In this document: piece after piece, positions 33,354-41,240 of the stretch | Layout of the letters: each line of letters begins with the position of its first letter | Numbering within the stretch: position 1 is the first letter of the stretch | Assembly: GCF_905207935.1 (NCBI RefSeq) | Contig: NZ_CAJLNI010000003.1 | Location: forward strand, 1-51,580 | Length of the DNA stretch: 51,580 nt | Source: an uncultured Haemophilus sp. | GTDB taxonomy: Bacteria > Pseudomonadota > Gammaproteobacteria > Enterobacterales > Pasteurellaceae | Reading direction: 5' to 3' | Notes under the pieces: generated by a model | What the model saw: the letters and a program-made list of their open reading frames with translations, nothing else | Told to the model about the DNA's origin: nothing | Databases searched by the model: none | Program-made: the position numbers and the translations under genes

Positions 33354-34502
33354 TTATGAGTTATCCGCTAATTGTAATGGTGGAACTGGTTTGCCCATGC
33401 GAGCATAGAATTCTACAACAAAATCATCAAAACGATCGTCTTCGATAGCTTGACGAATTTCCGCCATTAAACGTTGATAATAGCGTAAATTGTGAATGGT
33501 ATTTAAGCGTGCACCTAAAATTTCACCGCATTTATCTAAATGATATAAATACGCTTTGGTGTAGTTTTTACAGGTGTAGCAATCACATTCAGGATCCAAT
33601 GGGCTGGTATCATCACGATATTTTGCATTACGGATTTTGACAATGCCGTCAGTCACGAATAAATGGCCGTTACGTGCGTTACGAGTGGGCATTACACAGT
33701 CGAACATATCAATACCACGACGTACGCCTTCCACTAAATCTTCCGGTTTACCCACGCCCATTAAATAACGCGGTTTATCAGCCGGGATTTGTGGGCAGAT
33801 GTATTCTAAAATGCGGTGCATGTCTTCTTTCGGTTCGCCTACCGCTAAACCGCCCACCGCATAACCGTCGAAGCCAATATTCACTAAACCTTCTAGTGAT
33901 ACTTTGCGTAATTCTTCAAATACGCCACCTTGAATAATACCGAATAGGGCATTTTTGTTGCCTAATTCATCAAAGCGATCACGGCTGCGTTTTGCCCAAC
34001 GAAGAGACATTTCCATGGATTTTTTCGCATAATCGAAAGTCGCTGGATAAGGCGTACATTCATCGAAAATCATCACGATGTCAGAACCTAAATCATATTG
34101 AATTTCCATAGATTTTTCAGGCGAAAGGAAAATACGTTCACCGTTAATTGGGTTTTGGAATTTCACGCCTTCTTCGGTGATTTTACGTAATTTACCTAAA
34201 CTAAATACTTGGAAACCGCCACTGTCAGTCAAAATTGGACGATGCCATTGCATAAAGTCATGTAAATCACCGTGTTTACGCATGACTTCTTGACCTGGAC
34301 GAAGCCATAAATGGAAGGTATTACCCAATAAAATTTCTGCACCTGTCGCACGCACTTCTTCAGGCGTCATGCCTTTTACGGTGCCATAAGTACCCACTGG
34401 CATAAATGCGGGGGTTTCTACGCTGAACGTGCCTTGTGGACGTTCAAACACCAAGCGACCACGACGAGCACTACCGCTGGTTTTATCTAATTCATATTTC
34501 AT
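33354..34502 (-). CDS. tgt: tRNA-guanine transglycosylase Tgt
   Basis: Tgt exchanges guanine-34 for preQ1 in tRNAs with GUN anticodons, in queuosine synthesis. ATG 34502 (MKYELDKTSGSARRGRLVFERPQG) follows GAGGAAAA; a frame 14 codons longer exists but lacks a site. The 382 residues carry the catalytic region (TDSGGFQVFSLG), the GVGKPEDLVEGVRRGIDMFDCVMPTRNARNG block with the nucleophilic Asp, and the zinc-binding CDCYTCKNYT...H. It is downstream of queA, separated by a terminator. Confidence 0.97.
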   Translation of the reverse strand: MKYELDKTSGSARRGRLVFERPQGTFSVETPAFMPVGTYGTVKGMTPEEVRATGAEILLGNTFHLWLRPGQEVMRKHGDLHDFMQWHRPILTDSGGFQVFSLGKLRKITEEGVKFQNPINGERIFLSPEKSMEIQYDLGSDIVMIFDECTPYPATFDYAKKSMEMSLRWAKRSRDRFDELGNKNALFGIIQGGVFEELRKVSLEGLVNIGFDGYAVGGLAVGEPKEDMHRILEYICPQIPADKPRYLMGVGKPEDLVEGVRRGIDMFDCVMPTRNARNGHLFVTDGIVKIRNAKYRDDTSPLDPECDCYTCKNYTKAYLYHLDKCGEILGARLNTIHNLRYYQRLMAEIRQAIEDDRFDDFVVEFYARMGKPVPPLQLADNS

Positions 34503-34544
34503 TTTTTTCCTCAACGAATAAACAGTTCGTAGGTTGTTGTTCAA

Positions 34545-34569
34545 TAAAAAAGCCTGTTAGTACAGGCTT
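34545..34569 (-). terminator. Terminator between queA and tgt
   Basis: AAGCCTGT / ACAGGCTT stem with a TAGT loop. On the minus strand it is followed by TTTTTTATT, placing it as terminator or attenuator after queA. Confidence 0.8.
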
Positions 34570-34613
34570 CTTGATAGGTATTTTATGAGTTGGTTGAAAA
34601 TAAGTCAAACCAC

Positions 34614-35705
34614 TTATTCTAAGCCTTTCACATTGGGATTTTTAGTAATGAACATCGCATCGCCATAACTGAAAAAACGGTAGCGATTTTCGACCGCACT
34701 TTTATAGGCGTTCATGGTGTGGCTAAAGCCTGCAAAGGCAGACACTAACATAATCAATGTACTTTCCGGTAAGTGGAAGTTGGTAATTAACGCATCCACC
34801 ACACGGAAGGATTTACCCGGGTAAATAAAAATGGATGTATCAGAAAAATAAGGTTCAATTAAATCTGGGTTGCCATTTTCTTCTGCCGATAGAGCAGCGG
34901 TTTCAACAGAACGTACTGATGTTGTACCTACCGCAATGACACGTTTACCCGCTTTCTTCGTTTCAATAATGGCATTGCAGACTTCTTGAGAAAGCTCCAC
35001 ATATTCTGCATGCATAATGTGATCTTCAATATTTTCAACGCGTACAGGTTGGAATGTACCTGCGCCCACATGCAAAGTCACAAATTCAAAATTGACACCT
35101 TTTTCGTGTAATTTTTGTAGCAGTTCATCATCAAAGTGTAATCCCGCTGTTGGTGCAGCCACTGCGCCAGGCACTTTGTTATACACGGTTTGATAACATT
35201 CTTGATCTGCTTCTTCATCAGGGCGATCAATATAAGGCGGCAAAGGCATATGACCAATTTCTTGCAACACATCAAGTACATTGCGAGTTTTATCCGCTAA
35301 TTCCACTTCAAAAAGCGCACCTTGACGACCAACCATAATCGCTTTTACGCCTTTATTCTCACCCAGCTTATCTTCGCCTAAAAATAATTCAGCGCCTTCT
35401 TTTGGGGCTTTTGATGAACGAATATGCGCTAAGAAATGATGTTCACTTAAAACACGTTCCACCAACACTTCAATTTTCCCGCCGCTGGCTTTACGACCAA
35501 ACATACGAGCAGGGATCACGCGTGTATTGTTAAAAATCAATAAATCACCTTCGTCGATCAAATCCAATACATCAGTAAAAGTGCGGTGAGAAATTTCCCC
35601 GTTTTCGCCATTGAGTTGTAGCAAACGGCAAGAAGAGCGATCTTCTTTAGGATAACGAGCAATCAGCTCATCAGGTAAGTCAAAATGAAAGTCAGAAACA
35701 CGCAT
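34614..35705 (-). CDS. queA: S-adenosylmethionine:tRNA ribosyltransferase-isomerase QueA
   Basis: QueA adds the epoxycyclopentane ring from SAM to preQ1-tRNA, the step after Tgt. The 363-residue protein begins MRVSDFHFDLPDELIARYPKEDR and shows the family blocks LLIFNNTRVIPARMFGRK, GAVAAPTAGLHFDDELL, LHVGAGTFQPVR, EYVELS and LITNFHLPESTLIMLVSAFAG. It is full length. Upstream of its start, 145 bases lead to the end of the CRISPR array, so queA marks the left border of the accessory region. Confidence 0.97.
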   Translation of the reverse strand: MRVSDFHFDLPDELIARYPKEDRSSCRLLQLNGENGEISHRTFTDVLDLIDEGDLLIFNNTRVIPARMFGRKASGGKIEVLVERVLSEHHFLAHIRSSKAPKEGAELFLGEDKLGENKGVKAIMVGRQGALFEVELADKTRNVLDVLQEIGHMPLPPYIDRPDEEADQECYQTVYNKVPGAVAAPTAGLHFDDELLQKLHEKGVNFEFVTLHVGAGTFQPVRVENIEDHIMHAEYVELSQEVCNAIIETKKAGKRVIAVGTTSVRSVETAALSAEENGNPDLIEPYFSDTSIFIYPGKSFRVVDALITNFHLPESTLIMLVSAFAGFSHTMNAYKSAVENRYRFFSYGDAMFITKNPNVKGLE

Positions 35706-35850
35706 AATTGTAAATCATGAAAGCTAAAAATGGGGCATAGTCTAGAGCGAATAAGGGGGAAATACAAGGGAGAAATGTTGTTGGGTATGAATTGGGTTGA
35801 GAGATAGAGTAGGAAGGTAAATATTATACTATTCAAATTTATTAAGTTTT

Positions 35851-36480
35851 GTTTCAACACACAGCCGCCCGAAGGCGGCTGCGGACTCGCCTTGCTAATG
35901 CAATGGGGACAATTAAAGTTTCAACACACAACCACCCGAAGATGGCTGCAAAATGGTGCGGTAATATCAAATAAATTAGGTTTGTTTCAACACACAGCCA
36001 CCCGAAGGTGGCTGCACTTTATTTTCTTTCAAAAAATTAGACTTGATATGTTTCAACACACAGCCACCCGAAGGTGGCTGCTTCACAGTTTCTAACACGT
36101 TTGTTAGTAAGTCAGTGGTTTCAACACACAGCCACCCGAAGGTGGCTGCATTTTTATTATCCTTCACTTCCCAACCATCAGAGTTTCAACACACAGCCAC
36201 CCGAAGGTGGCTGCAACAACCCCATTTTCTTCATAACAGGTTAAACGAGTTTCAACACACAGCCACCCGAAGGTGGCTGCAACTATTTTGTAAGGAACTC
36301 AATAGTTCTTTTCAAGTTTCAACACACAGCCGCCCGAAGGCGGCTGCATCGCGATCCCGTTGATCCCGTTTACTTTTGAGAGTTTCAACACACAGCCGCC
36401 CGAAGGCGGCTGCGTGAAATTACTCTAAAAGCAAAACACGAAACCTTAGTTTCAACACACAGCCGCCCGAAGGCGGCTGC
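35851..36480 (-). CRISPR. CRISPR array, type I-C, 10 repeats and 9 spacers
   Basis: Ten 32-base repeats begin at 35851, 35918, 35984, 36050, 36118, 36183, 36249, 36316, 36382 and 36449; spacers are 33-36 bases. On the minus strand each repeat ends in TGTGTTGAAAC, the type I-C crRNA 5' handle, and folds as a stem closed by a C(UUCG)G tetraloop. Both features support leftward transcription, with the leader at 36481-36672. Repeats 1 and 8-10 have a CCGCC/GGCGG stem and 3-7 a CCACC/GGTGG stem. Repeat 2, near the leader-distal end, is degenerate (G to A before the stem and GATGG instead of GGTGG). I could not search spacers against other genomes. Confidence 0.98.
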
Positions 36481-36672
36481 TCCCTACATAAAAAAGCAAG
36501 AAAAATCAGTGTATTAAAAAACTGTATTTCGCTAACTAATTTTATGATAAGAAGTTTGGTAAGTATAACCGCCACATTGTAGTTATACAAATAGATTAAT
36601 TCATCCAAATTGTTAAAGAAAATAAGGATCGCTATCCCATTAAGGGTTTAATGAGAACAACAGGTTAGCGAA
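36481..36672 (-). promoter_or_regulatory. CRISPR leader with candidate array promoter
   Basis: This is a 192-base AT-rich stretch between cas2 and the array. On the minus strand TTGTAT (36590-36585) and TATACT (36567-36562) are 17 bases apart, a good sigma70 promoter pointing into the array. The two hexamers overlap the arms of an inverted repeat GTATAAC (36563-36569) / GTTATAC (36582-36588), a possible operator. A second inverted pair, TTCGCTAAC (36528-36536) and GTTAGCGAA (36664-36672), brackets the leader. Confidence 0.6.
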
Positions 36673-36966
36673 CTAAATGACAAGCACGTTTTTAAATACA
36701 TCCACTGCCGGTTTTGCGCCATGATGTTCCACTTTATTACGCCATTTACTGCCTAAATGATAAATACGCAGACTGTCACATGTGGGGTCGTAGGTTTCCA
36801 ACAGTTTGTTTTTCAATATGACCCACTGGTCAGGCGTGACATCACATTCAAATACCGAATATTGCGCCCGCACGCCGTAATCTAAGCAATGTTTTGCGAT
36901 GCGGCGCAATCTTGCTTGCCCGTTTGGATCGTCAAAAGAAATGTCGTAAGTAATCAGCATTAACAT
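36673..36966 (-). CDS. cas2: CRISPR-associated endonuclease Cas2 (type I-C)
   Basis: Cas2 is the central dimer of the Cas1-Cas2 spacer-integration complex. It is 97 residues with the ferredoxin-like start MLMLITYDISFDDPNGQARLRRIAKHCLDYGVRAQYSVFECDVT, including the catalytic-position Asp in TYDIS, and a C-terminus KVEHHGAKPAVDVFKNVLVI typical of the I-C subtype. An ATG two codons downstream is also possible. It starts 4 bases past the cas1 stop. It is the last gene of the operon before the leader. Confidence 0.95.
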   Translation of the reverse strand: MLMLITYDISFDDPNGQARLRRIAKHCLDYGVRAQYSVFECDVTPDQWVILKNKLLETYDPTCDSLRIYHLGSKWRNKVEHHGAKPAVDVFKNVLVI

Positions 36967-36969
36967 AGT

Positions 36970-37983
36970 TTATCTCATCAAAAACGGCGGATATTCCGCC
37001 AAATCTCCGCGCAAGTGCCGCGCCAACAGCATTGCCTGAATATACGGCAGTAGTCCGATTTCCACTTCTTCACCTAAAAACGGATGCACGATTTTCTCCT
37101 GCTTTTTCGCCTGCAAAGCTTGGAACAAGAGCTTACGCGCATCTGCTTTCAAGCTTACTGCGTCGCTTGCCTCGGTAACAAAAGCTTGCGGTTTGATTTG
37201 CCCACGGTTAATCAGCGACAGCACCAATCTGTCTGCCCACCACGCGCGAAATTCTTCCAAAATATCCTGCGCCAAACTGTCGCGTCCCGGTCGGTCGGCG
37301 TGCAGAAAGCCCACCTGCGGATCCAGCCCCACGCCTTGTAGCGCACCGCTGATGTCCTTGCCAAGAATGCTGTACACAAACGACAACAGCGCGTTTAGCC
37401 CGTCTCTGGGCGGACGGCGGTTGCGCCCATCAAAAGCAAAACCGCTTTTTTCGCTCAAAAGTTGCCCGAACACGCCGAAATAACGCGCCGCCGCATCCCC
37501 CTCAATGCCGCGCACCACGTCCAGCTCCGCCGCGCCCTTCAACTGCCGCAGCGAAATGTTTAAAGCATCGACCGCACTTTGAATCGTTGCATTCTCCCCG
37601 TAATTGCGAATCTGCCGCTGAAGCACCCGCTTACTCGCCTGAATCTTCGCCGCAATGATATTGCGCGCAATCGGCACGGGATTTTGCTCCGACACCCGAT
37701 ACTGCGCCCGACGCAACAGCACATTGCCGCTCTGCCGCCCCTGAAGCCGCCCCAAGAAACGTCCATTTTCGGTAAAAAACGCCAAATTCACATTATTTTC
37801 GCCGCAAAACCCCAGCAAAAACGGCGACACCAGCACATTCCCGAAACAGAAAATATGCCCGATGGAATGCACCGGCAACTGCGCTACCTTCTTACGCTCC
37901 TGCTCCACCACCAGCGTCTCCCGCTCCTTATGCAGATAGCTGCCTTGGGTGGTGATGTAGAGCGTGTTTTGCAGTTTGCGCAT
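36970..37983 (-). CDS. cas1: CRISPR-associated endonuclease Cas1 (type I-C)
   Basis: Cas1 is the integrase that inserts spacers. The 337-residue protein has the N-terminal beta domain (MRKLQNTLYITTQGSYLHKERETLVVE) and a helical catalytic domain with Glu161 (RGIEGDAAARYF), His228 (GFLHADRPGRDSLAQD) and Asp240. All are intact, so adaptation may still be possible. Base composition is clearly GC-richer than the flanking chromosome. One Haemophilus uptake signal (37571-37579) is inside. The gene directly upstream is the MBL cargo rather than cas4, the usual neighbour. Confidence 0.96.
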   Translation of the reverse strand: MRKLQNTLYITTQGSYLHKERETLVVEQERKKVAQLPVHSIGHIFCFGNVLVSPFLLGFCGENNVNLAFFTENGRFLGRLQGRQSGNVLLRRAQYRVSEQNPVPIARNIIAAKIQASKRVLQRQIRNYGENATIQSAVDALNISLRQLKGAAELDVVRGIEGDAAARYFGVFGQLLSEKSGFAFDGRNRRPPRDGLNALLSFVYSILGKDISGALQGVGLDPQVGFLHADRPGRDSLAQDILEEFRAWWADRLVLSLINRGQIKPQAFVTEASDAVSLKADARKLLFQALQAKKQEKIVHPFLGEEVEIGLLPYIQAMLLARHLRGDLAEYPPFLMR

Positions 37984-38104
37984 GAAAAACTCCTTGGGTT
38001 TTTACCTCGTTTTTGGAAAATAGAATTAGATATCAGGAATAATTATTTAGACTATATTTTTAATCCTATAGAAGGTAAAACGCAGTTATGATGCATTTAA
38101 CTTA

Positions 38105-39265
38105 CTAAACTTCAAACTCAAAAACTTGGGTGAATAAATCCCTCTTATCATTCGTAACATAAACAGGAAAATGGCATTCCGATGTTAACTGCTTAATAAC
38201 CATACTTGATGGATGACCATAAGAGTTAGATAAACCAAATGAAATTGGAGATATTATTTTACACGTTCCTTTATCAAAATCTTTAAAGAAATCAATGCTA
38301 AATCCATTTTTACTGCCATGATGTGGAACTTGTATTGTATTAATTGGTAAATGATTACTGAAACTTTTCATTTGTTTTATAAAATTATTTCTAATTACTT
38401 TTAGATCTACATCTCCAGTATAAATACATCCAATTTTAAACTCATTATTTAAAACGCAATAACACAAGAAACAATCATAACGCAATAAGTTAAAGCTAAA
38501 GTCTTTACCAATATAGTTTAGTGAACAATTATATAATTTATCTTTAATGCCATTAGAGTATAACACTAACGAGTTTTGATTGATATTTCCACTTATTTTC
38601 TTATAACACTCCCTAATTAATTTAATATTAATATTTACATAATCAGCATCATTTAAATCTTTAATTGATAAACCCTTTGACTGAAGCTCAATTATTAATT
38701 GTTTATATCTTTTTTTATGATCATAGTTGTATGGCTTGTAAACCCAAAACTCTTTTCCATCAATAGAGAAACTAATATTTTCCCCGCTATTTAAAGTATC
38801 AGAATAAACTTCATTTATATTAACTATGGATTGAGCAGAATCCAAATTTACATCTTCATTAACTTTCTTAATACGAATAATCCTTGTATCATCATCAAAA
38901 AAAATATTTGGATTACTGATAATTTCTATAGAATCCTCATAATCTTTACCTAATGACTCATATAAAGCTAGCAAAATATACTTGTTCTCATCAGAGAGCA
39001 AAGGCATGACTACATTTTTTATTTTTCGCACACTATTTTTTAAAATTTTAATTTTATTAACATGATCATTATCAAAGTGAGAAATGAATAAAATATCTAT
39101 ATCTTCATTTTTATCAAAACTATTTGAAACTACTTTATCAATACCTTTTGATACTGAACCACAATCATACACAACATTAAATTTACTATTTTCTGTTGAA
39201 AATGATTCACTATAAAATCCCCCCTGTCCTACAGGATAAAAAACTCTTTGCATTTTTATTTTCAT
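38105..39265 (-). CDS. ComEC/Rec2-type metallo-beta-lactamase-fold hydrolase inserted between cas4 and cas1
   Basis: This is a 386-residue MBL-fold protein. Its metal motif is SHFDNDH (His63, Asp65, Asp67, His68), the HxDxDH form of ComEC-like hydrolases. Later ligands are in YTGDVD (about 284-287) and VPHHGSKNG (314-318). No membrane segments are seen, so it is a stand-alone soluble enzyme; its substrate is unknown, possibly nucleic acid or a nucleotide. ATG 39265 follows AGGTGA; a TTG start at 39316 overlapping the cas4 stop is also open. The gene is strikingly AT-rich against the GC-rich cas genes and carries neither Neisseria nor Haemophilus uptake motifs, so it is a separate acquisition. 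Confidence 0.8.
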   Translation of the reverse strand: MKIKMQRVFYPVGQGGFYSESFSTENSKFNVVYDCGSVSKGIDKVVSNSFDKNEDIDILFISHFDNDHVNKIKILKNSVRKIKNVVMPLLSDENKYILLALYESLGKDYEDSIEIISNPNIFFDDDTRIIRIKKVNEDVNLDSAQSIVNINEVYSDTLNSGENISFSIDGKEFWVYKPYNYDHKKRYKQLIIELQSKGLSIKDLNDADYVNINIKLIRECYKKISGNINQNSLVLYSNGIKDKLYNCSLNYIGKDFSFNLLRYDCFLCYCVLNNEFKIGCIYTGDVDLKVIRNNFIKQMKSFSNHLPINTIQVPHHGSKNGFSIDFFKDFDKGTCKIISPISFGLSNSYGHPSSMVIKQLTSECHFPVYVTNDKRDLFTQVFEFEV

Positions 39266-39312
39266 AAAATCACCTACAACATGGTTATAATTAAGCTTAT
39301 TTAAATATTCAC

Positions 39313-39963
39313 TCAATTCCCAAACAACCCCGCAACATACCCCACACTTCTATCCCACTTCCCCAACAACTCAGGCTGGCAAATTTCCACCAGTGAACAG
39401 GCTTTGCAGCGTTTACCGTAGTCGGGTGGAGGAGTTTGGCCACCGTTTAGAAGTTCGCGCACGGCGGCGATGGTGGCGAGTGTTTGGGTGCGCAGGTCGT
39501 CTGAAAACACGACGGGGACGCGGTGGCGGGTTTGCATATACCACAACGCGCCCTCAGAGACGATTTTCCCCGTCATTTCTTCCAAACACAAACCTTGGGC
39601 GCAAAGTTGGATTTCGTCCATCGGGTCGGGTTTAGGCTTGCCGCGTTTGTATTCCACGGGTTTCAGACGGCCTGTTTTTGTGTCCACTTCCACCAAATCC
39701 AACACGCCGCTGATGCCCAGTTTCTCCGCTGACACATGCACCGTCCGCTCAAAGCACACACCCTTGCGCGTTTCGGGTTCGCCCGAATCCACCCGCTCAT
39801 GCAGCGCCTTGCCCTGTGCGGTCAAATAGTTCTCCGCCCACGCCTGCTCGTTGTGAATCAATGCGCATTGGCGCGGACAGAAGGTGTAGTGTTGCAGGGC
39901 GGAAAGGGGAATCAGGCGCATGTCCTGACTTTCCCCTTGGGTTTCGGTTGAAAGTGCGGTCAT
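39313..39963 (-). CDS. cas4: CRISPR-associated exonuclease Cas4
   Basis: Cas4 is a RecB-type nuclease with a 4Fe-4S cluster that trims prespacers and selects PAM orientation. It is 216 residues. Cluster cysteines are Cys29 (HYTFCPRQC) and Cys186, Cys189 and Cys195 (RCKACSLVEIC). Nuclease residues are His56 (ALHERV), Asp89 (SGVLDLVE) and Glu104-Lys106 (VEYKRG). All are intact. The first 14 residues look additional to the usual start (MRLIPLSALQHY, residue 15). The upstream ATG is fused to a Haemophilus uptake signal (ATGACCGCACTTTC), so either start is possible. Two Neisseria-type uptake sequences are inside (39494 and 39662). Confidence 0.95.
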   Translation of the reverse strand: MTALSTETQGESQDMRLIPLSALQHYTFCPRQCALIHNEQAWAENYLTAQGKALHERVDSGEPETRKGVCFERTVHVSAEKLGISGVLDLVEVDTKTGRLKPVEYKRGKPKPDPMDEIQLCAQGLCLEEMTGKIVSEGALWYMQTRHRVPVVFSDDLRTQTLATIAAVRELLNGGQTPPPDYGKRCKACSLVEICQPELLGKWDRSVGYVAGLFGN

Positions 39964-39978
39964 CTTTTTAAGCGTTTT

Positions 39979-40845
39979 TTAAAGTAACTCTTCCACACTC
40001 ACGCCATTTAAGCCGTCTGAAACCACGCTGATTTTGTAATCACCAAAACCGCTTGCGGGCGTACCTGATTCGCCGTTTACGCGCTCCACTTTCACGGCAT
40101 CAAACAATTTATGTGCAGGCTGGCTGCCGAGTGCACAGTCGTGTTTGAAAACGATCAGTTTGCGCGCCGCCATTTCGCCACGGGCGGCTGAGCGGTCGTG
40201 TTCAAACATCAACTTCAGGGCTTGCCAGAGTTTGGCCAAGTCGTCGTCTGAAAAAACGGTTTTGGCGGCAAGGTTGGCGGAGATAAAACCGTGCACGCGG
40301 TAGAGCGCGTAAGGGACGATGTATTTGCGTCCCATAGTGCGTTCTTTTTCCAAGTCTTTTTCGTTGGTTACCGCCATGCGGGTGATGGAAACTTCCAGCG
40401 GCACAATCGGGTCGATGGATTGGGCGAACGCCAGTTGTACCGGACCGCGCACTTGTCCGCTGTTGACTTCGGTGGTCATCACGGCGCCAAAAGTACGGAT
40501 ATCGAAGAAGTTTTTACACATCCAAGCGGTAATGTCGCGGGCTTTGGCTTCGTCTTTTGGCAGTTTTTTGGCTTCCGATTCAATGCCAAGTGCTTCATAA
40601 GCGCGTTTGTTTTGCAGGTTCAACACGCTTTTTTCTTTGACATAGATTTCGTAACCGGCTTCGTTTTCGCTGCTGATTTCTACAAAATTACGGATTTTGC
40701 GTTTTAAGCAGACATCGGTTACCAAGCCTTTGCTGGATTCAGGGTCAAGACGTGGCATATTGCCCGCATCGGGATCGCCGTTGGGGTTGCCGTTGGTAAC
40801 ATCAAAAAAGTAAACAAATTCATAGCGGTTTTGAATGGCAGACAT
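39979..40845 (-). CDS. cas7: Cascade backbone protein Cas7 (Csd2), type I-C
   Basis: Cas7 forms the helical filament along the crRNA in the I-C effector. The 288 residues begin MSAIQNRYEFVYFFDVTNGNPNGDPDAGNMPRLD, with the characteristic NGNPNGDPD motif, then DVCLKRKIRNFVE, FFDIRTFGAVMTTE and GQVRGPVQLAFAQSIDPI. It is full length. The ribosome-binding site AGGAGC lies just upstream (minus strand), 11 bases after the cas8c stop. Two Neisseria uptake cores are within it (40012, 40243). Confidence 0.96.
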   Translation of the reverse strand: MSAIQNRYEFVYFFDVTNGNPNGDPDAGNMPRLDPESSKGLVTDVCLKRKIRNFVEISSENEAGYEIYVKEKSVLNLQNKRAYEALGIESEAKKLPKDEAKARDITAWMCKNFFDIRTFGAVMTTEVNSGQVRGPVQLAFAQSIDPIVPLEVSITRMAVTNEKDLEKERTMGRKYIVPYALYRVHGFISANLAAKTVFSDDDLAKLWQALKLMFEHDRSAARGEMAARKLIVFKHDCALGSQPAHKLFDAVKVERVNGESGTPASGFGDYKISVVSDGLNGVSVEELL

Positions 40846-40856
40846 TTTCTGGCTCC

Positions 40857-41240
40857 TTAGTTTTCAATGGTTTCAGCGGTTTCTTTTTTAGCAAAATAGC
40901 TTTGTTTTTGATGGTAATAGCCGATGGCAAAGCGGCCTTGCTCGTCAATGCTCAAATGGCGCGGAAAGGTTTCGGGTAGTTTGGCAATGATTTCGCCCAA
41001 ATCTTTATCCAAATTCACCGCCATACCGGCTTTGTCTTTACGCAAGCGCGATAAATGGTGTTTTGCACCCGACAAAAGGCGCGGAAAAACCGAAAACGGC
41101 ACGGCGGATGCGGAGCCGTAATAGCGGTCGGCAATACCGGCATTTAATTCGCCCAACGCCTGATATTGAATTCGCTCCAACACGGCAAACAGCCGCCCTA
41201 AAAGATAGGCGCGATTCGGACTTTCATTGTTCAAACTCAT
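40857..41240 (-). CDS. cas11c: Cascade small subunit Cas11c, translated from an internal start in cas8c
   Basis: In type I-C systems the small subunit is made by internal initiation in the 3' part of cas8c. Here ATG 41240 (Met466 of Cas8c, MSLNNESPNRAYLLGRLFAVLERIQ) is preceded by a perfect AAGGAG (41251-41246) at 5-base spacing, much stronger than chance. Translation in the same frame gives a 127-residue mostly helical protein ending with Cas8c, the size expected for Cas11c. The site is seen directly; expression of the product is inference from the family. Confidence 0.75.
   Translation of the reverse strand: MSLNNESPNRAYLLGRLFAVLERIQYQALGELNAGIADRYYGSASAVPFSVFPRLLSGAKHHLSRLRKDKAGMAVNLDKDLGEIIAKLPETFPRHLSIDEQGRFAIGYYHQKQSYFAKKETAETIEN

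Noticed and set aside
35892..36363. Open frames running through the CRISPR array with repeated peptide units
   Set aside because: They are translations of the repeats and change frame with spacer length; not proteins.
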